From the NCBI RefSeq assembly GCF_000247695.1, contig NW_004624848.1, forward strand, positions 4,737,734-4,801,733: DNA of 64,000 bases, read 5' to 3'. The translations under genes were made by a program, and so were the position numbers. How positions within the stretch are numbered: the stretch's first letter is position 1; each line of letters begins with the position of its first letter. Under the pieces are notes generated by a model. The model saw only the letters and a list, made by a program, of their open reading frames with translations, did not search any database and was not told the origin of the DNA. The stretch is from Heterocephalus glaber (taxonomy: Eukaryota; Chordata; Mammalia; Rodentia; Bathyergidae). This document shows positions 22,088 through 32,320 of this stretch, piece by piece.

Positions 22088-22555
22088 TGTCTTCGTCAGC
22101 ATCCTACTGCTTTAACAAAGTAACCACAGAGTAGGTAATATATAAACAGTTGAAATTTATTTCTCAGTTTGGGAGGCTTAAAAGGGCAAGATCTAGGCAA
22201 CAGCAGATTCGACGTCTTCTGATGCCTGCTTCCTTGTCCCAGGATAGCACCTTATTATTGCCCCTCACGATGTAGAAGGGAGAATAACAAAATGCCTATG
22301 TGGTTCTGCCTAGACTTTTAAAAATGCCTTTGTTAGGGCCGGGGATTTAGCTCAGTGTTTTCGCCGCCTGCTACGCAAGCGCAAGGACCCGAGTTTGATC
22401 CCTGGTACCCAAAAAAAAATGCGTTTGTCTCACGAGCATGCAGCCATCATGACTTAATCACCCACCAAAAGTCTTACCTTCTAATAATATGATCTTGGTG
22501 ATTATGTATCAACACAGGAATTTTGCAGAAAAATTTCATGCAAACCATAGAAATC
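22088..22555 (-). mobile_element. MaLR-type LTR, antisense, split by an ID insertion
   Basis: In antisense the LTR is recognised by 'tactgctttaacaaag', 'gttgaaatttatttctcag', 'cagattcgacgtcttctg', 'catgacttaatcaccca' and an end near 'catgcaaaccata'. An ID SINE (22336-22419) sits inside. Removing it and one copy of the duplication rejoins the LTR. Confidence 0.7.
22336..22419 (+). mobile_element. ID-type SINE inserted in the LTR
   Basis: It begins GGGCCGGGGATTTAGCTCAG, has box A (TAGCTCAGTG) and box B-like GAGTTTGATCC, then GGTACC and an A9 tail. The flanks 22320-22333 and 22415-22428 match at 13 of 14 bases (aaaaatgcctttgt versus aaaaatgcgtttgt), a target-site duplication with one change. 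Confidence 0.95.
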
Positions 22556-22559
22556 TCTG

Positions 22560-22737
22560 TGGACGAGCTTAATTCATTCCACAATTCTGGTCACAAACTG
22601 AATTGGATAAGAACAGAATCAAATTCAATGGTTAGGTTCAATGTGACTTTATGGAGAAATTTGATTTGGTTCTTGTTCAATTTGGCTTGTGACCAAAATT
22701 GTGGAGAGAATTCAGTTTGTGAACAGAGGTGTCACTG
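22560..22737. mobile_element. Palindromic DNA-transposon relic (MITE-like, Tigger-type end)
   Basis: Two inverted arms of about 60 bases (22569-22628 and 22655-22714) face each other across a spacer of about 26 bases. I count about 80% complementarity by eye. The right end reads '...cactg' followed by TA, the terminal repeat and target dinucleotide expected of Tigger/mariner elements. There is no coding capacity, so this is a fold-back non-autonomous element. Confidence 0.65.
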
Positions 22738-22764
22738 TATTAGATGTTCAAAGATTATTCAGCC

Positions 22765-23274
22765 TTCATAGCTAAGAATTTGTACCCACTGATCACCAAC
22801 TCCCCATTCCCTCCATCTTCTAACCACAGGCAACCACCTTTCCACTTCAAATTTCACTTGTTAATGACATCATGTGGTATTTGTCTTTTTGTGTCTGGCT
22901 TATTTTATTTATCATAATGTTTCCCAAATTCATCTGCCTTGTCACAAATGACAACATTTCCTTTCATTTTAAAGATGATTAATGTTCCACTGAAGAAAGT
23001 ACACATTGTATCTTGTTTGTCCACTCTGGTTGGACCCTAGGTCAACTGTGAGTAATGCTGAAATGAGCATCAGAGTTTATGTCCTCTTTGGCATGATGAT
23101 TTGTCACCTTGAGATACACATCCAGCTGTGACATGGTTGAATTGTACAGTGGTTCTATTTCTGACTTTATGAGAAAAGTCTTTTTTATTTTCCATAGTGT
23201 ATCAACTTACATTACTACCAATGGTGAAAGAGTCTGCTCTCTTCCCACCCTTGCTGACACTGTTGTTTTCTCTC
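22765..23274 (-). mobile_element. Ancient LINE-1 (L1M-like) 3' UTR and ORF2 end
   Basis: Antisense landmarks in order: 'ccattccctccatcttcta', 'ttgtgtctggcttatttt', 'ttaatgttccactgaag' and 'ttacattactaccaatgg'. Strongly diverged. The MaLR element that follows appears to have inserted at its end. Confidence 0.7.
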
Positions 23275-23503
23275 TGCTATGGTTTAGATCTAAAATGTCT
23301 CTTGAAGGTCTCATTAAAAGTGGATATTCTGGAAGGTGACTGGATCCTGGAGATGCTATGTTCATCAGTGCCTTTTCTCCGTGTTGTTTTTACCTTGAAG
23401 CCATTGACCAAACTCTCTAAAACTGCAAGCCAAAACAAACCTCTCCTCCTTTAAGTCATGGATGCCTGGTATTTTGATTGGTGATTGGAAAATATCTGCT
23501 ACA
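23275..23503 (+). mobile_element. MaLR LTR (short, about 229 bp)
   Basis: It starts 'tgctatggtttagatc' as MaLR LTRs do, has the plant-like 'aaacctctcctcctttaag' motif before the 3' end, and ends near 'atctgctaca'. The internal part follows directly, so this is the 5' LTR of a partial provirus. Confidence 0.7.
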
Positions 23504-23960
23504 GAAAATTGGTAACAGAGAAGTGGGGTTGTTGCTGTGAGTGTATCTAACTATGCATCAGAAAGCAGTTTGTGAGAGGAATTTGGACAATTTTGGAGAT
23601 GCAGGCTCGAGAAGCCTCTGAATACTGTGAGCAGTGCTTGGTAGGTGAAACTGGTTGGAGCTCAAAGGTCACAATGTCTATAAAAATGCAAAGATTGACG
23701 ATCAGACTTCTGAGGTTTCAGATGGGAATGAGAACTGTCTTAGTGTTTCATTTTGGCAAAGAATTTGTCTACATTTTATCCATGTCCTAAAACTTTGTAT
23801 GAGGCTGAATTTAAAGGTGGTAGACTAATTAGCAGAAAAAATTTCAGGACAGCCCAATGTTCAGGATGTGACATGAGTAGCCATCAGGGAAGAAGGTTAT
23901 TGAGGAAGCCCAGGAAAAGCAATTGTTTCAGAAGTGGGTGTGAGAGGAGTGGATGGTGTA
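23504..23960 (+). mobile_element. ERVL-MaLR internal sequence
   Basis: Directly after the LTR come 'ttggtaacagagaagtgggg', 'gtttcagatgggaatgaga', 'tttggcaaagaatttgtc' and 'aatttaaaggtggtag'. These are the usual order of MaLR internal words. MaLR internals carry no functional genes, and the frames here (23572-23790, 23753-23971) are chance. The 3' LTR is missing. Confidence 0.65.
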
Positions 23961-24140
23961 TTAGTCCGTAAATTCTGAAAGTCAAGTAGCATGAGGACTG
24001 GGAACTGACGTTTGGGTTGAGGAATGTAGAGTTATTGGTATTTGTAATAACAGCTTTGGAATAGTAGTAGACAAGAGAGCTGACTCAAGTAGATTCACAA
24101 AAGAAAGGAGATAAATGAATGCAGATAACTTCTCAGAGAA

Positions 24141-24247
24141 AGTGTGTGTGCACGTGCGTGTGTGTGTGTCTATGTTTTGCTAAGGATCCCGGCCAGAGTC
24201 TCATGCATGTGAGACAAGCACTCTAGCACTGAGCTATATCTCCAGCC
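24141..24247 (-). mobile_element. ID SINE with (CA)n tail
   Basis: The ID body is antisense at about 24175-24247: 'cactgagctatatctccagc' is the complement of the ID head. The position of its A-tail is occupied by a (TG)n/(CA)n microsatellite (24141-24170). Confidence 0.8.
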
Positions 24248-24249
24248 TA

Positions 24250-25014
24250 AGAAGTTTTTCTTTGTTAAAAAGAAGCAAAGAAATGGAAGAGCAGCTACAG
24301 AGATATATTGAATCAAGAGGAAGCTGTTTTAAATGAGTCAGAATATTTCTTCTAGGTGGCTGAGTAATTATTATTCATTTTTTCCAGTGAAAGAGGAAGC
24401 AGTTATCATAAAGTAGATACAAGGACAAACATGTAGAGTTCTGAGGGGCAAAGGGGTATAAAGCAAATAGAATAGGAAAATATTTGGGTCACCTGGGTTC
24501 TGTTGAGTATAACAGAAACTATCATGCCAACATCACCAGAGATGTAAATGTGTGATGAGGCCATTCAGGAATCAACTGTAGACACCTATGTACTTTTTCA
24601 TTCAGCTTATTTTTCTTTTTTTACCTTTTTCTATTCTTTTTGTCACAAGATCCATATGACACATGTTTAGATCATCCCAGACCAGCTTGATAGATATGAG
24701 ATGTTTCAAATTATAAAATATTATCTCTTTAATATTCTAAGTGAGTCTATACTCTGACAGCCTTCTAAGTCAGCAAAAATTTAATTTTTATTTCTGTGGA
24801 CTGTTTTATTTAATTTCCATTTCTGGGGACTGTTTTATCCAACTTGTGTTTCTGGGGACTGTTTTCTTCCTGCTGTTGGTGCTGCTGTGTGACACACATG
24901 CTTTATCTCCGACTCTTTCTGTAGGAAACCTGCTGCTTTGGTCCTGGCATGGCCCATGACATCTGCTCCACGTTGAACACTTAACACTTTGATTTCAGGC
25001 AATTCTTCCCTCTA
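24250..25014. other. Unique sequence containing a small 29-bp tandem repeat
   Basis: No gene is seen. The only structure is the tandem array described separately at 24790-24876. Confidence 0.4.
24790..24876. repeat. Minisatellite, 29-bp unit, about 3 copies
   Basis: The unit contains TTTCTGKGGACTGTTTT and starts at 24791, 24820 and 24849, an exact period of 29. The third copy diverges in its last third. Confidence 0.85.
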
Positions 25015-25545
25015 TTTTTGTGCCCTCATTATCTTTCACCTGTACTATTGTATTTTCTTCCTGACAGTGCTATCTTTTGTTTCCATAATCTACAATTCAA
25101 CCCACATGGTATTTTAAAACAGAACTTATAATATTTGGTTTTGTCATAATACCATGCAATGAACTACATTGCCCTTATGATGGATTTTAAATATTACTGT
25201 CCTGGCTAACACTCCTGGTCTCTTTTGACACTTTTCCTTCCTGGGCACCGTGCTCATCAAAAACCATCGCTCTTTCCCAAATGCACTGTGCTCTCTCAAC
25301 CTAAGTCTCTAATGTCCATGTCCACACACCCCTTCCTTGTGAAGGACCTCCCACCAGAACTGGCTCAAGTGTCATTTCCCAGGTGAAGTCTCTTAAGTTT
25401 TGTTCACAGTCACCAGTTCCCTGATTTGTATTTCCCTCACATCTTTAGATCTTTACAGGAGGCCACTGTGTTTAGCCTGTCCCAGGAGCTCCTCACTGAA
25501 TTTTTATGTTTATTTTCTTACATTCTCAATACAAATAATGGTCTC
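25015..25545 (+). mobile_element. LINE-2 fragment
   Basis: It follows L2 3'-region order: 'ttcacctgtactattgtat', 'aattcaacccacatggtat', 'catgcaatgaactac', 'ctggctaacactcctgg', 'caagtgtcatttcccagg' and 'gaggccactgtgttt'. Too decayed for a coding frame. Confidence 0.65.
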
Positions 25546-25549
25546 CTTT

Positions 25550-25927
25550 CTTAGTTAATCATTGCTGAAACAAAAGACCCAATACCCAAAGTTAAAAGAA
25601 GAAAGATTTGTAGAGGTTTTCAGAAGTTTCAGTCCATCGTCAGGTGGCTACAAGGCAGGGTGCCATGGCAGAGGGACATCTCAGAGGAGAAACAGTCCAT
25701 AGAAGGGTAGGCAGATAGCAGAAGGCAGTTGGCAGCAAGGAACTGGGCAGCTACTTTCTGTTCCTTTGTACTCTATCCATGTTATCCAGCTTCTGGGTGG
25801 TGCCACCCACACTTGGCACGGGGCACCCTTAATCCCAGCTTCACACGTCTGAATCCAGTCACCTTTGAATCTCCCCTCCTATAACCACAGGATGCTTTGG
25901 GGGACATCTAGATACAAGCCATAACTG
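25550..25927 (-). mobile_element. MaLR LTR, antisense
   Basis: It begins with 'ttagttaatcattgctg', has 'ttcagtccatcgtcagg' and ends 'gggggacatctagatacaag' plus 'ccataac', the complement of the MaLR LTR start. Near full length. No internal sequence is attached, so it is a solo LTR. Confidence 0.8.
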
Positions 25928-26024
25928 CTTCCTATCATCTGACAAAATATAATGAATCTAATTCTTGCAACAAAGGAAATATAGTAATGACTTTGATTTG
26001 TTTTTATCTATTGCATAGAACTTA

Positions 26025-26227
26025 TTTTTTAATAGTAATTTTAGGTTGTTAAAAAAAACTCAGTTGGATATACAGAATTCTCATTACTCCTGTCTTCCAT
26101 TCCCCACACAATTTCTGTTACAAGTATTTAGCATTAATGTGGTGCATTTGTTATAGTTGATACGTCAATATCAAAGCATGATTATTAACTAAAGACTGAT
26201 AGTTTACATTGGAGTTAATTCTTGATG

Positions 26228-26271
<44 letters not shown>

Positions 26272-26480
26272 TTTAGGTTTTGACAGATGTATAGTGATGT
26301 ATGTCCTCCACAACAGTGTCACACAGAATTGTTTGGCTGCCTTAAAATTCCCCTATTGTCCCTTTATTCATCTTTCTCTCTCTTCAAATCTGAGGCAACC
26401 ACTAATGTTTTTATTCTTTCTCTAATTTTGCATTTCTCAGCATATGCAAAGTGATTGCTTAAAAATGACCCAAATCATTT
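26025..26480 (-). mobile_element. Ancient LINE-1 (L1M-like) 3' region with embedded (TA)n
   Basis: Antisense words in order: 'tagcattaatgtggtgcat', 'actaaagactgatagttt', 'ttttgacagatgtatagtg', 'cacacagaattgtttggctg' and 'gaggcaaccactaatg'. A (TA)n array (26229-26270) has replaced the section normally found between two of these. Confidence 0.75.
26229..26270. repeat. (TA)n microsatellite, about 21 units
   Basis: A pure TA run inside the L1M fragment. Confidence 0.97.
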
Positions 26481-26569
26481 GTAATTTTTTTATGACAAAA
26501 TCTGTTGTTTAAAAGATCTGTGACTGGTTAGACTATGCCAGGTTACGTGTGTGTGTGACTGCCTTCATC

Positions 26570-27115
26570 AGAAGCCACCATGTCAGGGTTCTGCAGAGAG
26601 ACAGAGCCAATGAGATGGGTGGATGGATGGATAGAAGGACAAGGGAAGAGACACTGGGGAGATTGCTGGTGCAATTATGGAGGCTGGACCGGGAAGCTGG
26701 GAGTGCTGCTCAGTCTGAGCAAGAACCCCACAAGCCAGAAAACTGCTCCTGCAATTCTCACTGCGGAGGACAAAGTCTCCAAAGTCCAGGGCAGTGGTGG
26801 TCAAGCGTTGTGTGTCCTGGAGTCCGAAGGCTGGAGAATGGGATGCTGGTTGAACACCAGCAGAAGAGGGCAGAAGAGGGGTGTTCTGACTCCTGAAGCG
26901 CGAGCTGGAATTAGCCCCTCGTCGGTGTTTCACCCCATTTGGGCTCTCAGCCCACTGGACAGTGCTGCCCGTGTTCACAGGGTGTCTTCTCTGAGCCCCT
27001 GATCACACTCTGGGCTCTGTGGACACCTCACAGACACCCAGAAATGAGGCTTACCCGTCTGGTAGGTGACCCTTAGTCCATGCAAGGTGACACCTAAAAT
27101 TCACCTCACAGTCCC
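26570..27115. mobile_element. ERVL-type LTR (MLT2-like)
   Basis: Landmarks 'gtcagggttctgcagagag', 'acagagccaatgagatg', 'tgcaattatggaggctgg', 'gagtccgaaggctgg' and 'gacacctaaaattcacc' follow the order of a well-known ERVL LTR. Orientation is not decided. The overlapping frames at 26549-27002 and 26583-26978 are by-products of its balanced composition. Confidence 0.65.
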
Positions 27116-27289
27116 CTAATATCTCGGCATCTTATTTTCAATTATGATGTACACAATGCTGCCCTAGCAAAATGATGCAACACGTTGATAGAACACTGCA
27201 TGCACACCAGTCCTATAGTTTTGAATCTGTTACTGGAGAAACAGATATATTAAAAAATGTGCAGATTTCATAACGACTTAGAAGACGGT

Positions 27290-27492
27290 TTTTGGTGGTA
27301 GTGGTGCTGAGGATTGAACTTAGTGTCTTCTCACTGAGCTACATCCCCAGCCCTTTAAAACCTTGTTGTTGTTGTTGTTGTTGTTTTGAGACAGGGTCTC
27401 CCTGAGTTGCCCAGGCTGGGATCCAACTTGTGATCCTCCTGCCTCAGCCTCCTGGAGTGCTGAGAGCACAGGTGTGCAGCACCATGCCCAGG
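27290..27492 (-). mobile_element. Dimeric B1-ID SINE, antisense
   Basis: On the plus strand the ID half lies first (27301-27353, 'ctgagctacatccccagccc'), then a (TTG)n linker (27363-27385), then a B1 half (27386-27492, 'gagacagggtctccctgag' to 'gtgcagcaccatgccc'). On the minus strand this reads B1, A-rich linker, ID, the same order as the copies at 21205 and 35705. Confidence 0.85.
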
Positions 27493-28608
27493 GTGTATGG
27501 CTTAAATTTGACCTGAGATTTAATGCTACTGATTCCATCAACTTTCTGCTAGATTGAAAAACTGTTTCTTCCCTTTTCTCTCCTTCCCTTCTTTCCTCTC
27601 TCTTTTTCTTCCATCTTTCTTTCCTCCTTTCTTTTCAGCACTTTCTCCCCTCAAATATTTATTAGGAAGTTTCTATGTTACCAGTTCCTCCCTGCTTCCT
27701 TCTGTCTACACCTGCCATTCCCTCCATAGCAGTTTAGTTAGCACTTCCTGTTGCCCAGCACACCAGAGAATGCTGTGTGGGTCCCTACAGCTTCTCACAG
27801 CTCTGGCTTCCTGGCCAGCTGCTTCTCCATTATTCTACTGCCATACTTCCTTCAAAGCACCGTCTTCTCCTGGTACTAAGTGCCTTCATTTCAGAGAGTC
27901 TTCAGACTATTCCTCAGGCTGCAACATACTTTAAAACTAATTGGAGGTAGCACTCCAGATCCCCTGAAACCTTTGAATTGTTCCTGATAAAGCAGGACTA
28001 AATCTACACACGGTGATGCTGAGAAGCCCGACCCTCACATGCTGCCCTGCCTCCCCTGGGCCACATGAGTATTACACACTCAGGACTGCCATACAGACAC
28101 ACCGCTCCCCGCCACACAGCTCTTCCCAGTAACATCTGTAGACTTTTCAAATATGATTGCACAAGTCATATCCTCAAGAAAAAAATATCACAATAAATGA
28201 CATTTTCCTGTTATGTCATTCAATGGTATCCTACGTGTTTATTTTAGATGAACATTTTTGTAATTGTATATTGATTTGTATGATTAATTTTTTCCTGTAA
28301 CCCCCACGATGGGCATATTTGCTTATCAGGGTTGAATTTGAGTTTAAGACCAAATTTACCAAAGTACTTAGAATAAACTAGGCAATGGCTATTAACTGGA
28401 TGCAGAGCTCCCAGTTGTATTTTTTAATCCATTGCTCCATTATGTGTTCCGTTTTGTACTCATGGGGGTAACGTGTATGTATAATTAGTATTATTGAAGG
28501 TTAGAGAGTAGCTGGGCAGTGCTGGTGAATGCTCACAGAGGTTGACTCCTACCCCATCTTAAAAATGCAGTTGTCTTTTATTACTTGTGCTGAATTATTT
28601 TTTCTCCT
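27493..28608. other. Unique sequence with pyrimidine tract 27554-27640
   Basis: The 126-codon frame 27554-27934 begins in the CT-rich tract and is low complexity. No gene is supported. Confidence 0.45.
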
Positions 28609-28694
28609 TTTTATTTTTTTTGTACTGGGGATGGAACTCGGGACCTTGCGCTTGTAAGGCAGGCAGCAGCACCACTGAGCTAAATCCCTGGCCC
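28609..28694 (-). mobile_element. ID-type SINE
   Basis: It reads antisense from 'tgtactggggatggaactcg' (box B region) to 'gagctaaatccctggccc' (head). T8 on the plus strand is the A-tail. A short direct repeat 'ttttctcc' flanks it (28600-28607 and 28695-28702). Confidence 0.92.
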
Positions 28695-28702
28695 TTTTCT
28701 CC

Positions 28703-29846
28703 AACTTGTGAGATTCATAAACAATATTGTCTTACTTTTAAATGTTTTGATTGTACAATTAAAAATATTCTTTAAATATTGACGCCTCTCAGTGAAATCT
28801 TCTAACGAACTCGTGGAAACAGGCTCCACGGGTCCACAGTCTTCTCACTGAGGCTGCTCTTCTTGGCATCCTCCCTCCCTCTCCACTTTACTGGCTGCTG
28901 GGGATGTTTTCTTGGCTCTCTGCTTCTTCTTTCTTAATGGGCCCTCATAGTTCTGCTGCAAGCTCTACTTTGGATAAAAGGAACAGAATAAGAACGGCTG
29001 GGTTCACTCATCTCTGCTTCTCCCTCCTGCCTCACGCCATGGCAAAGTCCCCCGCAGCATTTCTCCCTCCTCCAATCAATACTTCTTGTCTTAGTTTAAT
29101 GAACACACCGCCATTGATCTCTCCCAGAGTCACCTCCTGACAGTGTTCTGGGTTGCGGCTCCCTCCTTCCCCGAGTCAGGAGCACCTGTCATTCCCTGCA
29201 CAAAGCACACTGCAACAATAGGACCTTTCTTCCCTCAGGTTAATGTGCACCTTCTCTCTCTCCCTTTAAGAAAGAACAAATAGATTTTTTTCCATTTAAT
29301 TCTTTAACTTCATTTTTTCTTGACATTCTTGGAAGAATTGTAAAAAGCAGTTCAAGGACCACGTAAGAAAACAGCAAAAAGAAGCTATGAAGCTTTAAAG
29401 CTTGCTAAAACCACTTTTCTGAAAACTGAAGTTATAATAGTCTTGTTGGTTATTTTTATTTGCTTTATATCATGTTACCATAGCAGCAAGTCACTGAATA
29501 ATCCCTGTCCCCAGGAAGATAAACTGGAGGTATTTGTACCAGACAAGTGACTGCCACGGCCTAGTGGTCCCGCAGCACGGCAGAAGCCCAGCAAAGGGCA
29601 GTGGAGGGGCAGCGGGCCCTCGGCGGCTGCTCTAGGTCTCTGTGTTGGAAAGGATTCTACTGAAAGCCCACAGCTTTGTGCTTTCCCCTCCCCTTTTGCA
29701 GTGTGTGCGGCTGATTAACAAGACCTCTGTCCACTCCAAAAACATGCTAGAGCGATTTTGTTTTCTGCTTTATTGGCCTGGTTTGCTCTTTTTTGTTCCA
29801 TGTACCTCCAAATGATGGCTAGGGTCCCCAGCTGCTTTTTTATTGT
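28703..29846. other. Unique sequence, no features
   Basis: Slightly GC-richer around 28800-29250. There is no splice-supported frame and no repeat I can name. Confidence 0.45.
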
Positions 29847-29920
29847 TGTACCGGGGATGGAATGCGAGTCCTTGCACTTGTGGGGCAGGTAGCACAACCA
29901 CTGAGCTAAATCCCCGGCCC
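29847..29920 (-). mobile_element. ID-type SINE
   Basis: 'taccggggatggaatgcgag' to 'gctaaatccccggccc' is the full body in antisense. The tail is a short T-rich run before it. No clear target-site duplication. Confidence 0.92.
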
Positions 29921-29924
29921 TCCC

Positions 29925-30504
29925 AATTCCTTTTTACAGCAGGTTATGAACTCTGCTGACTTTGATTTTGTTTTGTTTTGGTTACTGGTTTTTGGTTGGT
30001 AGATCACTTTTTGTTGGTGGTGCGGTTCTCAATTTTGTTTTTCAAAAAAACATGAAGTTACCACAGCCTGGGACATTACCAAGTGTGAACTCAGGACAGA
30101 GAGAAGATCTTCCGTTTTGCATTTGCTGCAAGAACAGACGTCAAGCCCAGGCTGGCAATTCAATGCTTATCATGAACAGCAGAACGCCACAAACCTGTAC
30201 GTCAACATGAACGCTTCTCCTCAGCACATCTTTTGTGTCTACCTTCAGAAACACTCAGTGTCGACCCTTGTCACAGCGCCTACTGGCACCACTGTCACCA
30301 CCAGGATGTCAGGCAAGAGTTTGAATCTGATTCTGCCCTCACTCTGGAGAAGACCTACGGTGAGAACGATCCTTGCAGACCGAGGTTGGGTTGTGCCACT
30401 GCCTCCCTCAGAACTCTTTTTGACTTCTCCTGCCATTTAGAACAAACATCAGAATAAATGCCAGTACATTCTCACGCGGTCATGACAGTTCTTACCCCGC
30501 TGAG
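29925..30504. other. Unique sequence; overlapping small frames, no gene called
   Basis: Frames of 60-107 codons overlap in all phases at 29962-30457. A donor-like ACG|GTGAGA lies at about 30360 but no acceptor or protein family supports an exon. Confidence 0.35.
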
Positions 30505-31285
30505 CCCATCTCACCTTCCTACATCTTCATCCTTAACCTTGCTCCAATAGAGCCAAGACACTTTTCCTGGAGATTGCAGGGTCTGCTGCCTCTGTCTGAA
30601 AAGCCTTTCCCTGAGGTGCACACAGAGCTCAGTAGCTTCTTTCTGGAGGTTCTTCCTCCGAGTCTGCTCACTGACATAGTCACAGAGGTGGCTGCAGGGA
30701 TGGATGGGCAGAACCTGAGCCCTGAGCCCACACTTGTGGAAACCAAGCTGCACCTCGGCTGTGCAGGACCCAGGCTAAGACGCCACCAACCAGACACCCG
30801 TCACAAGTCCTTGCAAACCGCTTTTGGATTGGGCCAGGGTGCTGCCTGCCCCCGCCTGCCCCCTCCAGCTGCTCCAGCCAGAGTCTCTTCCTATTTTCCT
30901 TATTCTTCTTTCTGAAGAGCCAACCTGATCTTTGTCAGCTCCTCAGGTTAAAGTCCATTACCACTGTCTCTTACTTCCTAATTAAAGCTTTGCCTATAAA
31001 TTGGTGCTTTAGTTTTCATTTCCATTATTGCCCAAAGTGAGAACCCACACTGGCCAGTGACCTTCCCACTGGGCCTTCCCTGGCATCTCACGTGCCTCAG
31101 CCCTACCTCCCGCCTTTCTGAGGCTGCCTCTGCAGCGTCTTCCATCTGCTCCATGAGGAACATAAGTTCTCCAGGGGCAGAGCTCTCTTCTATTTTGCTT
31201 GTCTTCCATACACAGAGCCAGTAGTAGTGCCTGGCACGTGGTACCTAATGGATCCCATAAGTAACTTTTTTTTTAAATGAGAAAA
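30505..31285 (+). mobile_element. LINE-2 3' end, with an unaligned middle
   Basis: The left part (30505-30680) has 'tgcctctgtctgaaaagcc' and 'gaggtgcacacagagctc', the right part (31100-31285) has 'ctccatgaggaacataag' and 'agtagtgcctggcacgtgg'. Both are L2 3' words in the right order. The middle (about 30690-31080) is too diverged to assign and may be other sequence. Confidence 0.6.
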
Positions 31286-31979
31286 TCCACTCAGTACATC
31301 ACAGGGGAAGAATTCCAACTCTACTACCTGCTGGATAGAGGAAGCAGAGTTAAGCCTCCTAAGCACTTTCCCGAGAGAGCACCCACGTCCTGGGGTGTGA
31401 AGGTAGGGTCCAGAGCTCTGCGCTAGAGTTTGCAAGAAACTAAGGATGAGGAAGTTTGGAGTTGCGCAGAGAGCAGCCCCCAGGACTCTTCTGACTAGAT
31501 CCACCCTCCAGTCAGATCTGTTTTTGCCTGTATGTTTGAGGCCCTGTCCTTCCTCACTGCCGATTCCTGCAGTACAGGCCTCTCCTTGGTGCCACAGGGA
31601 AAGGGACTGCAGCGTCATAGCTGCATGGCTAACTGGTGACTGGGCTGAATATATAATTTCCACAGAAAGTGGTTACAGGAGGTAGAAATACTGGCAATGA
31701 AAATGACAAATAACCTCTTCTTTAAATTTACTGGTAAGAAAAATCATTACATTTCTTATCACATTTTTAGTACCTATTTTCCATTCCATTTGATCTGATG
31801 ATGTCACCAAGGAAACTGCCCTACGTGGAGGTCTAGGAAATAAATGCTCACTCTAAAACATGTTCTTAAATCTTTTGTCAGTACACAATGAGCTTTACAG
31901 ACATGTGAAAAAGAGAGAAGGACAGGGAGAAGCAGAACAGAATGGACTCTGAAGTGGTTTGGATAATAGAGGATATGTT
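31286..31979. other. Unique sequence, no features
   Basis: The 157-codon minus frame 31190-31663 overlaps the L2 end and has no recognisable domain, so it is not called. Confidence 0.45.
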
Positions 31980-32165
31980 TCTATCCAGTTCTGCCATCCA
32001 CAAACTATGCTGACTTTGAGAAGCCCAGGTCTCGCTGAAGCCCAGTTTTCTCATTTGAAGATGTCCTTAAGACCTGCCTTGCAAGTGCACATGAGGATTA
32101 GTGTGAAAGAATATAAACATAGCTGGAAATGGGAAAATCCTTGGCACACAGCCTTACTTAGAAAG
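31980..32165 (+). mobile_element. MIR SINE
   Basis: Words 'cagttctgccatccaca', 'gacctg.. gaggattag' and 'tccttggcacacagcctt' follow MIR order: core, 'gaggattaaatgag' region, then 'cttggcacagtgcc'. About 25-30% diverged by eye. Confidence 0.6.
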
Positions 32166-32184
32166 CCTCACATCATTTAGAATT

Positions 32185-32320
32185 ATTTATTTCCTCATTC
32201 TTTTATTCAAGTGCATACTGAATATGTGGTGTTGTGCTGAGCACGTGAGTGAGCTGTAAACATGACCTGCACCCAGCCCTGCATGTCCTCGTTCTTCAGC
32301 TTCTGGATATTTCAGATTCA
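32185..32320 (+). mobile_element. Ancient L2/MIR-type repeat
   Basis: 'tcaagtgcatactgaatatg', 'gttgtgctgagcac' and 'agctgtaaacatgacctgc' resemble the same old repeat as at 20575-20700. Confidence 0.45.

Noticed and set aside
24141..24170. CRISPR-like array or Z-DNA element
   Set aside because: It is an ordinary (TG)n microsatellite at an ID tail. No spaced direct repeats of CRISPR type occur anywhere in the window.
28509..28560. B1 fragment ('gctgggcagtgctggtgaatgc')
   Set aside because: The match is too short and stops after about 25 bases.
30117..30440. Possible exon with donor ACG|GTGAGA
   Set aside because: There is no acceptor, no protein family, and several phases are open at once.
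31190..31663. 157-codon minus frame
   Set aside because: It overlaps the L2 3' end and shows no family.
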